DNA from: Aliamphritea spongicola
GTDB taxonomy: Bacteria > Pseudomonadota > Gammaproteobacteria > Pseudomonadales > Balneatricaceae
DNA length: 64,000 bases
Direction of reading: 5' to 3'
Assembly (NCBI GenBank): GCA_024347235.1
Contig: AP025283.1
Location: 1,736,001 to 1,800,000 of the forward strand
Shown here: positions 1-11,100 of the stretch, in pieces
How the letters are laid out: every line of letters starts with the position of its first letter
How positions within the stretch are numbered: position 1 is the stretch's first letter
Translations under genes and position numbers: made by a program
The notes under the pieces: model-generated
What the model was told of the DNA's origin: nothing
What the model saw: only the letters and a program-made list of their open reading frames with translations
The model's database searches: none

Positions 1-130
1 GTTCAGCTTAGGGACTTTTTGAAAGCAGGTTAGCTATATTTGTGAGCTTGCAAACTACTGACTGTTTGATGGGAGTTGTCAGTGAGGGAGAGATCTCTTG
101 CTGCTAAATTAGATCAAAGGAATGTTATCG

Positions 131-621
131 ATGTTATCAAACATGATGTTCTCTTCTGCTGCTGTGAAAGTAAATCTGGCTTTTGCCGTTGCCTTTGTGT
201 TTCCTGTATTTATGTATCTTCCGTATGGGAATTACATAGAAATTACGGGTTTAACACATATAGTAATCTCTTTTTTTCTGTGTTAGCGACAACAGGAGCT
301 TGCTGGTTCTCTTTGCATTGCCTGTCGAAGCGTGTTGACTACAGATTCTCAAATTTCTTTTTATTATTTTTAATAGGAAATATTTTGGCGTCAATACATT
401 TGCTAAAACAAACCTATGATGTGATTTTTCCAAAAGAGACGGAGTTTAGCTCTATGGAAAATATCATGGGAAGTATTGGTACAGAGACGCATACTATTGA
501 AATTCTGATGAGTTCAGTATTACAGCATAGTAAGTCAATGCTGTTGCTGGGTTTGCTTTTCACTTTAATTCAAAACTGTTGGTACCTGGGTAAGAAATTG
601 CGTGCTAGTTTTGTTAACTAA
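131..621 (+). CDS. small multi-pass membrane protein, function unknown
   Basis: I do not recognise the family. Read from ATG 131 the product starts MLSNMMFSSAAVKVNL and hits a stop after about 50 codons. The frame that continues to 621 joins it if one T is added to the T run at 271-277, giving about 163 aa with four hydrophobic segments (roughly residues 12-30, 42-62, 72-92 and 135-152) and a Lys/Arg-rich C-terminus. A TTG-started frame from 76 also exists, but its N-terminus is Cys-rich and not membrane-like, so I prefer 131. A terminator follows at 670. Inner-membrane location is inferred from hydrophobicity only. Confidence 0.55.
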
Positions 622-669
622 GTTCTTAAGGCATTTTTATTCTGCTTAATCGGATTTAGATTCATTTTT

Positions 670-700
670 AAGGCACTCAGTTTTGAGTGCCTTTCTTGTT
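670..700 (+). terminator. rho-independent terminator after the membrane protein
   Basis: A perfect 10-bp stem AAGGCACTCA / TGAGTGCCTT (670-679 and 684-693) encloses a GTTT loop and is followed by TCTTGTTTTT. It separates the 131-621 gene from the cupredoxin. Confidence 0.8.
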
Positions 701-743
701 TTTGGTCAAGGCAACGTTTTATCCGCGCGTGAATAATAGGCGT

Positions 744-1087
744 ATGAAAAGATTACTCCTACCTCTGTGTGTGTTGGCGCTGAACCTGCAGCTGGTGATG
801 GCTGAAACCGTTCAGGTTGATATCGTAAAATTTAAGTTTTCTCCGCAGCAGTTAACAATCAACGCTGGTGATACCGTTGTCTGGACTAACAGGGAGAAGC
901 GTCAGTATCACAATGTCTGGTTTCAGGATTTAGTCAGTGAAGAGCCGGATATCTTTTTCCTGATGAAACCTACCAACGTACCTTTCCTGATGCAGGTACC
1001 TTCAATTATATCTGCGGGCCGCACCCTAAGATGACAGGCAGCATCATTGTTCAGAGTAATTCTAAGGAAGTTAGCAGTCATGAATAA
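744..1087 (+). CDS. periplasmic cupredoxin (plastocyanin/azurin-like copper protein)
   Basis: ATG 744 opens a Sec signal peptide (MKRLLLPLCVLALNLQLVMA, cut before ETVQVDIV). The mature part has the cupredoxin pattern: KFKFSPQQLTINAGDTVVWTN, then Y-H-N with the first copper His, and near the end CGPHPKMTG carrying the Cys, His and Met ligands. The Cys-His-Met part is in another frame and is joined by adding one T to the run at about 956-961 (FF-PDETYQRTFPDAGTF). The joined protein is 114 aa, normal for a small one-domain cupredoxin. It likely carries electrons or copper in the periplasm. Its last codons overlap the start of the lipoprotein gene by 8 bases, so the two are probably co-transcribed. 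Confidence 0.7.
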
Positions 1088-1457
1088 ATGTATCCGCGTG
1101 TTAGCAGCATCGTCTGCTGTAGCTGTCAGTCTGTTGCTCAGCGGTTGTGGACCTCACCCCAGCTCCGGTAGCTGGGTAAGTGGCGCATCCGTAAACGAAT
1201 CTGTTTTCAGTTCGGCTAAATTAGAGTTCGACGGGACGGGGAGTTTATTTCCGAACACAGCTGTTGCCGGGCAGGAAAACAGCACGGGATTGCGTTGTGT
1301 GTGGCAGGCAAAATCAGCAAATGCTGCGGACCTGGAGTGCCGCGGTGATACCGATGCCAGGATTCGATTTGAGCTTGTGGTTGCTGAAGATGGTGATCAG
1401 AACCAGGCCGATTTATTAAAGGACGGTAAGCGGATTGCACGTTTCGTTCGGGGCTAA
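1080..1457 (+). CDS. outer-membrane or periplasmic lipoprotein, unknown function
   Basis: The start ATG 1080 overlaps the end of the cupredoxin gene. The N-terminus MNKCIRVLAASSAVAVSLLL is a signal peptide followed by the lipobox LLSGC, so the mature protein is lipid-modified at Cys (residue 25). The remaining roughly 100 residues contain two further Cys (RCVWQ and LECRG) that could form a disulfide and a predicted beta-rich fold, but no family is recognised. The reading frame is intact at 125 aa. Function could relate to the copper protein upstream, but that is inferred only from position. Confidence 0.65.
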   Translation: MNKCIRVLAASSAVAVSLLLSGCGPHPSSGSWVSGASVNESVFSSAKLEFDGTGSLFPNTAVAGQENSTGLRCVWQAKSANAADLECRGDTDARIRFELVVAEDGDQNQADLLKDGKRIARFVRG

Positions 1458-1942
1458 GCTTTTAGGGCTAATCTTTAAAGATTAATTTTCAGGAATAAGT
1501 TTTCAGGGAAATGAATTCAGACTGACCTGCCAGCTGGCCGCTGGCAGTTTTTATCTTGGCAGCACCAGTATCATTGCTGCACAAAAATGACGAGTCCTAT
1601 AAAGAAAGCCGGAAAGCTGATGCCTTTCCATTTTCTTTCGCTGGGCGGATAGGGATGTGCATTTAGGGCACATTTTTACGTCACTCTTACCCGGGTCTGG
1701 CAATTTCCACAGATTTTTCGTCGCTGTTTGCTTCAGTGTTCATCGTATTCAGGTTTTGTCACTGTTGTTCAGAATTACCTGAGCAGTCTGCCACAAATTA
1801 TGTGTGAGAGGTGTGATAACCGCTGAAAAGCTGATGCGCATCAAGGGCATTTGTAATCGTAAAAAGTATTGGTGAGCCGATTATATTCCTGATGGGTCGG
1901 GTAAAGGAGAGGACCTGTCATCCTCCCTCTGAACGGGATAGA
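1458..1942. other. intergenic region with one terminator
   Basis: This 485-base gap between converging genes holds a clear terminator (1527-1552) and no convincing reading frame. I see no repeat or RNA gene in the rest. Confidence 0.5.
1527..1552 (+). terminator. rho-independent terminator
   Basis: An 8-bp perfect stem CTGCCAGC / GCTGGCAG (1527-1534 and 1540-1547) with loop TGGCC is followed by TTTTTA. It ends the cupredoxin-lipoprotein unit. Confidence 0.8.
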
Positions 1943-2375
1943 TCAGTTTTCCGATTGATCTTGCAGGCTGACCAAAAGGTCGTGTATTTCAGCTTTCAAC
2001 TCTTTGTCTTCAATTTTCTTTGAGCTGATTTTGGCGTCCTGCAGGTTTTTAATGGCCGCGTCAGTCTGGCCCAGTTCAGCCTGCATGCGTGCCATAGAGA
2101 AGGCAATGGAAGACATATGGTCTTTGGAATCGATGGCGATGGCTTTTGCAGGGCTTTTTCGTAGCCGGCGATAGCATCTTCCAGTTCTTCGGTGAAATCA
2201 GCCAGGGTTTCCCACTGCTCCGGTGGTCTTTATCGGTGCCCTCGTTGTCGGTGCAGATGGCTTTCAGCTCTGCGTAGAGTGCTTCGAAGGTGTCTCTGTC
2301 GTCATGGTTGGCTGCTTCCATCAGTTGCTCAGACAGGCTGTAAACGGCTTTGTAAATCTTGGTATTAATTTTCAT
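1943..2375 (-). CDS. small helical TPR-like protein, unknown function
   Basis: The start MKINTKIYKAVYSLSEQL is at 2375. The frame breaks near 2222 (one G missing) and near 2148 (one A missing in AAAA). Joined, the protein has 144 aa and ends VSLQDQSEN. It is all-helical with tetratricopeptide-like spacing, for example residues 60-80 (EELEDAIAGYEKALQKAIAI) followed by AELGQTDAAIKNLQDAK. This suggests a small TPR adaptor in the cytoplasm. No known family name can be given. It lies 64 bases downstream of srkA on the same strand and may be in its transcription unit. Confidence 0.55.
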
Positions 2376-2439
2376 GCTGTATGTCTTGTTGGCCCGGGGA
2401 TAACACCGGTTATCTGCGGGCTGAATTATGTATGTTTAC

Positions 2440-3420
2440 TCAGAACAGTTCGATGGCCGGGGCCTGCAGGGCTGCCAGCTGTTCCCGCAGTTCCAGAATG
2501 TGATCGCTCCAGTAACGTACCGTGTTAAACCACGGGAAGCTGTGAGGAAACGCTGGGTCTTCCCAACGGCGGGCAAGCCAGGCGCTGTAGTACATCATCC
2601 GCAGGGTACGCAGTGGTTCAATTAACGCCAGTTCCCGCGGATGAAAGTCATAGAATTCGTTATAGCCGTCGACAATTTCAGAGAGCTGCCGGCGCTGTCT
2701 GTCGGTGTCACCGGAGAGCAGCATCCAGATATCCTGAATGGCGGGTGCCATGCGGGAGTCGTCGAAATCAACGAAATGCGGTGCATCATCCCGCCATAGC
2801 AGGTTACCGCCGTGACAGTCGCCGTGTACCCGGATCGGGGTAATGTCTCCGGCATTGGCGAAGGCTTTGTCGATGAGGGTAACAGATCAGCGGTGAGGCT
2901 GTCGTAGGCCGGTTTCAGTTCCGCCGGAATGAAGTGGTTGCTGATCAGTTCAACGCTGTCGTGGCCAAATGTCTGTGGGTTAATTGATGGGCGGTGCTGA
3001 TAAGGTTTGCTGGCACCAATCAGATGCATACGGCCCAGCAGCCGGCCCATGGTGAATAGGTTGTCCAGATCGTCCAGCTCCGGGCCCCGTCCGCCTTTAC
3101 GTTCAAATACTGACATCATGAACGGGCCATACTCGAACAGGCTGTCACCGTTGTCGTTGCGGGTGGGGCTACCACCGGCAGTTCATGTTCAGCCAGTTCA
3201 TAGCTGTAGCTGTGTTCTTCCAGTATCTGCTCACGGCTCCAGCGCTCCGGGCGGTAGAACTTGACGATAAGCGGTTGCTGGTCTTCGATGCCTACCTGAT
3301 ACACCCGGTTTTCATAACTGTTCAGGGCGAGGTTACGACCATCACACAGGTAGCCCAGGCTTTCCACCGCATCCATAATGAAGCTGGGGTCAGGGTTTCG
3401 AACGGATGTGTATTGCTCAT
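2440..3420 (-). CDS. srkA: stress response kinase A, serine/threonine protein kinase (YihE/RdoA)
   Basis: SrkA is a cytoplasmic kinase of the choline-kinase/APH fold, known in E. coli to protect against envelope stress. Visible signature parts are LNSYENRVYQVG (N-lobe), VKFYRPERWSREQILEEH (Lys of the ATP site), GRLLGRMH, the catalytic loop VHGDCHGGNLLWRD with its Asp and Asn, and FVDFDDSRMAPAIQDIWM with the metal-binding Asp. The frame breaks near 3375, 3172 and 2878, one base missing each time. Adding three bases gives 327 aa, matching the 328 aa of E. coli SrkA. The ATG at 3420 gives MSNTHPFETLTPAS, close to the family start. Confidence 0.9.
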
Positions 3421-3472
3421 TGGCACTTACTCATAAATATTTCTCACAGTACAGACAGGCAGCGTTCCAGGG

Positions 3473-3936
3473 TTACCAATTGGAATAGGGGTGGCTGATC
3501 AGGCTTGAGTTGTAGTAACGGGGATCTCCCGTGACTTCTTCCCGGATCCAGTCCGGCAGAACAACGCTTTCGTCTTCGCTGTTCAGTTCAACTTCCGCAA
3601 CGACCAGTCCCTGATTGTTGCCGCTGAAAATATCCACTTCCCAGGTATGGCCTGCGTGGTCAATCAGATAACGGACTTTATCCACTGACTGCCCATTACA
3701 GAGTTCTGCCAGCATGGCGTCGGCATCATCAACCGGAATCGGATATTCAAATTCGCTGCGTACGGCACCACGGTTCTCACCTTTAATGGTCAGAAAAGCC
3801 TGCTCCCCTTAAGGCGGATGCGCACGGCTGTTTTTCCCTGAGTAGGAATATAGCCCTGCAGGATACGGATGCCCTGAGGTAACGGGCCGAGGCTGTTGAG
3901 GTCGATCAGAAATTTACGTTCTATTTCCTGTGCCAT
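3473..3936 (-). CDS. CYTH-domain protein (triphosphate-binding tunnel enzyme)
   Basis: The N-terminus MAQEIERKFLI contains the ExExK signature (EIERK) of the CYTH superfamily, which includes class IV adenylate cyclases, thiamine triphosphatases and inorganic triphosphatases. Further conserved parts are the basic TAVRIRLKG strand, AFLTIKGENRGAVRSEFEYPIP, and near the C-terminus WEVDIFSG and LVVAEVEL acidic strands. The frame breaks near 3809 (G5 read as G4). Joined, the protein has 154 aa, the usual length of the short bacterial form. It probably hydrolyses a triphosphate such as tripolyphosphate with a divalent metal, but substrate cannot be told from sequence. Confidence 0.8.
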
Positions 3937-3964
3937 TTTATTTCCTGTGCTGGTCTGTAAAGAC

Positions 3965-3996
3965 AAAAAGGGCAACTCCGTAAGAGGTGCCCTTAT
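3965..3996 (-). terminator. terminator downstream of metG
   Basis: On the minus strand an AAGGGCA / TGCCCTT stem (3968-3974 with 3988-3994) is followed by TTTTTG. It ends metG just before the start of the CYTH gene. Confidence 0.75.
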
Positions 3997-4019
3997 CAGT
4001 GTTAACCATTCAGGCCGGA

Positions 4020-6061
4020 TTACATAATCCGCATGCCAGGCTGTGCGCCTTCATGGGGTTCCAGAATCCACAGATCCTTACCGCCCGGGCCTGCTGCCAG
4101 CACCATGCCTTCAGACATGCCGAACTTCATCTTACGCGGTGCGAGGTTAGCAACCATCACCGTCAGTTTACCTTCCAGATCTTCCGGAGCGTAGGCAGAC
4201 TTGATGCCGGCAAACACGTTACGGGTTTCGCCGCCCAGATCCAGTGTCAGTTGCAACTTGTCAGCACCTTTGACGTGTTCTGCCTTGGCGATCAGCGCTA
4301 CACGCAGATCCACTTTGGCAAAATCATCAAAGGTGATTTCATCGGCAATTGGCGTTTCGGACAGCGGTGTCTTTTCTGCTTTTACCGCAGCAGGCTGTGC
4401 AGCGGCGGCAGCGGCCAGTGTTTGCTTGCTGTCTTCCAGCATCGCTGTCACCTGATCTTCTTCAACCCGCTGCATCAGCGGTTTGAATTTGTTGATCTTA
4501 TGATCCAGCAGTGGGGTTTTAACGGAATCCCACGCCAGAGAGTCCAGATTCAGGAATTTAGCAGCTTCTTCCGCGACCTGAGGCAGTACCGGTGCCAGAT
4601 AGGTAATGATGGCGCGGAACAGGTTAATACCCATGGTGCAGCAGTCCTGCACGTCCTGTTCTTTACCTTCCTGCTTAGCCAGTACCCATGGCTCAGCGGC
4701 GTCGATGTACTGGTTGGCTTTGTCAGCCAGCGCCATAATTTCACGCATCGCTTTGCCGTATTCACGAGCTTCGTAGGCTGCAGCGACAGTTTCGCCGGCT
4801 GCTACAGCAGTGTTATACAGTTCAGCTTCCACCAACTGGCTGCCTAACTGACCGTCAAACTTCTTCTTAATGAAGCCGGCACAGCGGGACGCGATGTTGA
4901 TGACCTTGTTCACCAGATCGGCATTTACCCGCATGCGGAAATCGTCCATGTTCAGATCGATATCATCAATGCCGGAGCCCAGTTTGGCAGCGAAGTAATA
5001 GCGCAGGTATTCCGGGCGCAGGTGCTTCAGGTAAGTATCTGCCATGATGAAGGTGCCGCGGGATTTGGACATCTTCTGGCCGTTCACCGTCAGGAAGCCG
5101 TGACAGAATACGCCGTTTGGCTTACGGAAACCTGCGCCTTCCAGCATGGCCGGCCAGAACAAGGTGTGGAAGTAAGCGATGTCTTTACCGATGAAGTGAT
5201 ATAACTCAGCATCGGAATCGGCTTTCCAGTACTCGTCGAAGTCTACGCCGTTCTTGTCAGCCCAGTTTTTGAAGCTGGCCATGTAACCGATAGGTGCATC
5301 TAGCCATACGTAGAAGTATTTGCCCGGCGCATCGGGAATTTCAAAGCCCCAGTACGGTGCATCACGGGAGATATCCCAGTTTTGCAGACCTGACTCAAAC
5401 CATTCGTTCAGCTTGTGAATCATCTGTTCCTGAACGTGGTTGTCTACCCAGTTGCGCAGGAAGTTTTCAAAATCACCCAGCTTGAAGAAGTAGTGCTCTG
5501 ACTCTTTTTCAATCGGCTTGGCACCGGATACAGCAGAGTAGGCATTTTTCATTTCTACCGGGCTGTAGGTGGCACCGCATTTTTCACAGGAGTCGCCGTA
5601 CTGATCTGGTTCGTTACATTTCGGGCAGTCGCCTTTTACGAAACGGTCCGGCAGGAACATTTCTTTTCTGGGTCATATGCCTGAGTGATGGTTTTGCGGG
5701 CAATGTGGCCGGCATCACGCAGACGGGTGTACACTAGTGAGGAAAACGCTTTGTTTTCTTCTGAGTGGGTGGAGTAGTAGTTGTCGAAGCCAACCATGAA
5801 ACCGGCGAAATCACGCTGATGTTCTTCGCTTACCTGATCAATCAGCTGTTGTGGGCTGATGCCCATCTGGTCTGCCTTGAGCATGATCGGGGTGCCGTGT
5901 GCATCGTCGGCGCAGACGTAAGTACAGTTGTTGCCGCGCTGGTTCTGAAAACGGACCCAGATATCGGTTTGAATATATTCCACCAGATGGCCAAGGTGGA
6001 TCGGACCGTTCGCATAAGGCAAAGCGCTGGTCACAAGAATTTTGCGTTGTTTTTCGGTCAT
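4020..6061 (-). CDS. metG: methionyl-tRNA synthetase
   Basis: Charges tRNA-Met with methionine in the cytoplasm. The class I signature HLGH appears in [12 protein letters not shown] and the KMSKS loop in [11 protein letters not shown]. The zinc-binding Cys cluster [18 protein letters not shown] lies in the connective domain. The C-terminal part carries the EMAP/Trbp111-like tRNA-binding dimerisation domain ([13 protein letters not shown] to the end). One frame break near 5660, where AAAA reads AAA, splits the gene; joined length is 680 aa against 677 in E. coli. The start [19 protein letters not shown] at 6061 fits the family. Confidence 0.95.
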
Positions 6062-6331
6062 GGCTCTCAACTGATTCAAAGTTGGCAAATAAGCCGGCAA
6101 TTTTACCTTTAAAGGCAGGTTAATGCAGCCTGATTTAAAGGGAATTCTGCTTAGCGGGGCATTTTCTGCGGGAATTCTGAAGGCTGTGAAGAGGGAATGA
6201 TCAGATCCTGTGCGGTGAGTGGTCATGAGGATCGTTAATCCGGCGCTTCCGCAGATGGTCACTGGCCTGATCTGCTGGTAGAATGCGCGCCTCATTCATA
6301 TCTATCTGTACTTCCCGTTGCCGAGGTAATC

Positions 6332-7425
6332 ATGGCGCTGCCAAATGTCGATCCATCAATTTACGACGCCCAGTTAAGCGAAAAGCAGGCGCAGATTGCG
6401 CAGCAGTTTGCCGAATTTACCCTGCCTGAAATTGAGGTGTTCGAGTCGGCACGTACGGCATACCGTCAGCGGGCTGAGTTTCGTGTCTGGCATGAGGGTG
6501 ATGATCTTTACTATGTGATGTTCACGCCGGGGAGCAAACATGAGCATCAGCGACTGACCAGTTGCCCGATGGTGTCTGAGCGTATTCAGGCAGTCATGTT
6601 TGAATTGCTGGAAGCTATTCGTCCTAACGAGTTATTGCGCCGGCGTTTATTCCAGGTGGATTTTCTCAGCACCCTTAGCGGCGAGCTGGTGGTCAGTATG
6701 CTGTACCACAAAGCGCTGGATGAAAGCTGGCTGGAAGAAGCCGCGTTCCTGCGGGAGAAGTTCAACATTAACCTGATTGGCCGCAGCCGCAAAACCAAGC
6801 TGGTGCTGGGCGATGATTTTGTTATCGAAAAGATGCAGGTTAATGACCGTGAGCTGCTTTATAAACAGGTAGAAAACAGCTTTACCCAGCCAAACGGCGG
6901 GGTGTGTCAGCACATGCTGGAGTGGGCAATCGATATCACCAAAGACGCCGGTGGTGATCTGGTGGAGCTGTACTGCGGTAACGGCAACTTCACGCTGGCG
7001 CTGGCGCAGAATTTCTGTTCGGTGGTGGCAACTGAGATTGCCAAGGTATCGGTGCGGGCTGCTGAATATAATATTGATGTGAATAATATTGATAATGTTC
7101 AGGTACTGCGGATGTCCAGCGAAGAGTTTTCTCAGGCGTTGCAGGGGTACGTGAGTTCCGTCGCCTGAAGGAAAAGAATATTGACCTGAGCAGCTTTGAT
7201 TTCAGTACAGTGCTGGTGGATCCGCCGCGCAGTGGCCTGGATGATGAAACCGTTAAACAGGTAACGGCTTACGATAATATTGTCTACGTCTCCTGTAACC
7301 CGGATACCCTGGTGGATAATCTGCATGAACTGACGAAAACACACCGTATTGATCGCTTCGCAATCTTTGATCAGTTCCCGTATACCCATCACTTAGAATG
7401 CGGCGTGTATCTGACCCGCATCTGA
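6332..7425 (+). CDS. trmA: tRNA (uracil-5-)-methyltransferase
   Basis: TrmA forms 5-methyluridine at position 54 of tRNA using S-adenosylmethionine. The SAM-binding motif [15 protein letters not shown], the DPPRSGLD motif, the catalytic Cys in [10 protein letters not shown] and the general-base Glu near [12 protein letters not shown] are all present. The frame breaks near 7147 (one G missing in CAGGGGTACG). Adding it gives 364 aa, against 366 in E. coli. The gene is divergent from metG with a 270-base space between start codons, which must hold both promoters. Confidence 0.93.
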
Positions 7426-7441
7426 TGTTGTATCTGTTCTG

Positions 7442-7468
7442 AAAAATGCCGCTGATAGCGGCATTTTT
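7442..7468 (+). terminator. terminator after trmA
   Basis: The stem AAAAATGCCGC / GCGGCATTTTT with loop TGATA is perfect and ends in five T. It isolates trmA from the TetR-aas unit. Confidence 0.88.
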
Positions 7469-7509
7469 GTGCCTGTCTGATAATTATTTTTAACGTCACA
7501 CTTGCGTAA

Positions 7510-7558
7510 TTAAACAGTGTTTACTAAACTCCTGAAAAATTAATTAAACAGTGTTTAA
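7510..7558. promoter_or_regulatory. two copies of a palindromic operator, probable TetR-family binding sites
   Basis: The sequence TTAAACAGTGTTTA occurs at 7510-7523 and the perfect 15-bp palindrome TTAAACAGTGTTTAA at 7544-7558, with centres 34 bp apart. They lie 18 to 66 bp upstream of the TetR-family start codon. Size, symmetry and place fit autoregulation of the TetR-aas operon; binding is inferred. Confidence 0.7.
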
Positions 7559-7575
7559 TATAATTAGAAATCATC

Positions 7576-8176
7576 ATGGCCCGACGTAATGATCACTCCC
7601 GAGAGGAGCTTCACGAAATGGCGCTGAGTGCGGCACAGGCGCTGCTGGATGAGGAGGAGTTGCTGCACTGAGTACCCGCAAGGTTGCAGCAGCAATCGGC
7701 TATTCAGTAGGCAGCCTGTATCAGCTTTTCAAAAATCTCGATGATCTGTGCTGGCAACTGAATGCCCGCACGCTGGATCAGTTTCAGGCTGAGCTGAATG
7801 CAATTTCAGCGCAGCAGCCCCGGAGATCATTCTTGGCTATGGGCAGGCATATCTTGAATTTGCTCACCGCTGGCCACACCGCTGGCATTTACTGTTCGAG
7901 CATAAAAGCCAGGCCAGTGAAATTCCTGATGCGTTGCAGGGCAAGATAGCCGGCATGTTTGAGTATCTGGAAGCGGCGCTGGCGCAGTTATTCCCACAGT
8001 CTGACGCTGACAGTTTGCAACGTTCAGCGCGGACTTTGTGGGCGTCAGTACACGGCATTGCGGTTCTGGCATCGCTGGATAAGCTGTTTCTTAACCAACC
8101 GGCACTGGAACAGCAAATGTTGAATGAAGTGATCAGCCGCTATCTGAACGGCTGGCAGCAGGAGATAATGGTATGA
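7576..8176 (+). CDS. TetR/AcrR-family transcriptional regulator
   Basis: About 200 aa. The N-terminus MARRNDHSREELHEMALSAA leads to the helix-turn-helix TRKVAAAIGYSVGSLYQLFKN, typical of TetR-family DNA-binding domains. The C-terminal ligand and dimerisation part is helical, with RWHLLFEHK and a WASVHGIAVLA stretch like the WHG-containing TetR C-terminal domain. The frame breaks near 7665 (one G missing) and near 7823 (C5 read as C4). The stop overlaps the next start in ATGA, so translation of the acyltransferase gene is coupled to this gene. It most likely represses the operon in response to a fatty-acid-related ligand; the ligand is not known. Confidence 0.85.
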
Positions 8177-11100
8177 AAGCGTTACTCAGTATCCGTGGCT
8201 TTCTGGCGTTTATCAGCGTGGCATTTATTAATGCTTTCGTCGATCTGGGCCATAAAATCATCATTCAGAATACCCTGTTCAAAAGTTATGACGGTGATTT
8301 ACAGATCATTCTGACCGCTGTGATTAACGGTCTGATTCTGCTGCCGTTTATTATGTTGTTTACGCCGTCCGGTTTTGTGTCGGATAAGTTTCCCAAGCAC
8401 CGGGTGATGCAGCTCTCGGCGGTGGCGGCTGTGGCAATCACTCTGCTGATTACTCTGAGTTACTATCAGGGCTGGTTTATTACCGCATTTGCCCTGACCT
8501 TTGTACTTGCGCTGCAGAGTGCATTTTATTCACCCTCAAAGTACGGCTATATCAAGGAGCTGGTAGGGGTTGATAACATCAGCGAAGGTAACGGCTGGAT
8601 TCAGGCGGTAACCATGATCGCTATTCTGTCCGGCATTGTGGTGTTTTCACTGCTGTATGAAACCCGGGTAGCGGAGCTGGTAGCGATCACACCTGAGCTG
8701 AGCCTGACATCTGTCGCGCCGCTGGGATGGTTACTGGTGGCCGGATCGGTGATTGAACTTATACTGGCGATGCGTTTGCCTGAAACCCGAAAACTGGATG
8801 AGAATGCCCAGTTTGACTGGAAGGCTTACCGTACCGGCAAAACCCTGATGTCGAATCTTGGCCTGATTTACCGCAGCCGGACAATCTGGCTGTCGATCAT
8901 CGGCATCGGTATTTTCTGGTCTATCTGTCAGATGATGCTGGCTGTGTTTCCAGCCTTTGCGGAAGACCGTCTGGGGCAGACTAATACCTTTGTCATTCAG
9001 GGCACCATGGCAATGTCCGGTATCGGTATTATGGTCGGTGCAATGCTGGCGGGCCGTTTGTCCAGTCATTACATCAACACCGGTCTGATCCCTCTGGGCG
9101 CCGCCGGTGTGACATTAGGGCTGTTTCTGTTACCTCAGCTGGATACGATGACGGCTCAGGCCATGGCCTTCTTCCTGATCGGTGTGTGTGGTTCTTTACT
9201 GAATGTGCCTCTGAACGCGCTGGTGCAGTTTCATGCCCGGATGGAAGATACCGGTAAGGTGCTGGCGGGCAATAATTTCATCCAAAATCTGATGATGCTG
9301 AGCTTTCTGGCCCTGACGGCGGTATTTGCATACCTGAGCCTGGATGCTATCTGGCTGATGTGGTTCCTGGTGATTCTGGCATTTGCCGGTGCGGTGTTTG
9401 CGATTACTACTTTGCCGGAAGCGCTGATTCGGGTGTTGGCGGCGATTCTTATGCGCCGTAAATACAATTTGCAGGTATTGGGCTTCGAGAACATGCCCCG
9501 TGCAGGCACCGGTGTACTGATGCTGGGTAACCATATCAGTTGGCTGGACTGGGCAATGATTCAGATGGCTTGTCCGCGCCATATTCATTTTGTGATGGAA
9601 AAACGATTTATGAGCGCTGGTACCTTAAGTGGTTCCTGTCACTGTATAAGGTTGTGCCGATTTCTGCTGGCAGTAACCGCACGGCGCTGAACAAGGTACG
9701 GGATTTGCTGAATGATGGTCAGGTGGTGTGCCTGTTCCCTGAGGGTGCTATCAGCCATACCGGGCAGATCGGTGAGTTTAAGCGTGGTTTTGAACGGGCC
9801 TGTGAAGATGCAAATGGCGTGATCCTGCCGTTCTACCTGCGTGGCCTGTGGGGCAGCCGTTTTTCCCGCTCGACCGATAAGATGAAGAGCTTGCGTCGCA
9901 GTGGTCTGAAACGTGACGTGATTGTGGCTTACGGTAAGCCATTGCCGATTAACAGCACGGCTATTACAGTGAAAAAGAAGGTCACTGAGCTGTCTATTCA
10001 TGCCTGGGATGAGCACACCAATGGCCTGGAAGCACTGCCACAGAGTTTTATCCGTACTGCTAAGCAGGGTATGTCTGATATGGCGATTGCTGATGTGCAG
10101 GGGATCCGCTCAGCTACCGCCGGTTGCTAACCGCCTGTACGATTTTCAGCCGTCGGCTTAACCGGGCTGAAGGGCAGCGTCTGGGGATTCTGATGCCGAC
10201 TTCCAGTGCTGGCGCTATTGCGAATATGGCGGCGCTGTTTGCCGGTAAAACCCTGGTGAACCTGAACTTCACTGCATCTGAACAGGCATTGCTGTCTGCG
10301 ATGGAGCAGGCAGAAGTGAAAACTATTCTGACTGCCCACAAATTCATTACCAAGCTGAATGCCCGGGAATTGATACCGCACCGCTGTTAGCCGGAAAAGA
10401 CGTTATATACATGGAAGATGTAAAGGCCGGTGTGTCGAAAGCAGAAGGCTTGCTGACGATGCTGATGGTCAGTGTGTTGCCTGCGGGTATTTTAAGCCGC
10501 TGGTACGGTCGCCACAGCCGTTTGCATGATACGGCAGCTATTCTGTTCTCGTCCGGCAGTGAAGGTGCTCCGAAGGGGGTCATGCTGAGCCACCGGAATA
10601 TTCTGGCAAACCTTAAGCAGATAGCAGACGTGCTGAATGTCAGGGATGAAGACTGCATCATGGCAACCTTGCCGCTGTTCCATGCGTTTGGTTTAACCGT
10701 GACCTGCTTTATGCCACTGCTGGAGGGCATTCCTGTTGTTTGTCATCCGGATCCGACAGATGCGCAGAATATCGGTAAAGGTGTCGCCCGGTATAAAGCC
10801 ACAATGATGTGCGCCACTTCTACGTTCCTGCGCCTGTATACCCGCAATAAACGCCTGCATCCGCTGATGTTCAGCAGCCTGCGAATTGCAGTTGCCGGTG
10901 CTGAACGGCTGGACCCTAAAATCCAGCAGGATTTTGAACAGCGCTTTAAAGTGCCGATTGTGGAAGGTTATGGCTGTACTGAAACCACGCCGGTTGCCGG
11001 GGTAAACCTGCCTGATCATCTGTCGCCTGAAGGTTGGTTTGTTCAGGAAGGTACCCGCGCCGGTACCGTAGGGCTGGCGTTACCGGGCTCTACATTCCGT

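Noticed and set aside
3987..4847. Long plus-strand open frame (286 codons)
   Set aside because: It lies wholly opposite metG, is rich in Cys, His and Phe, and has no family features. metG is certain.
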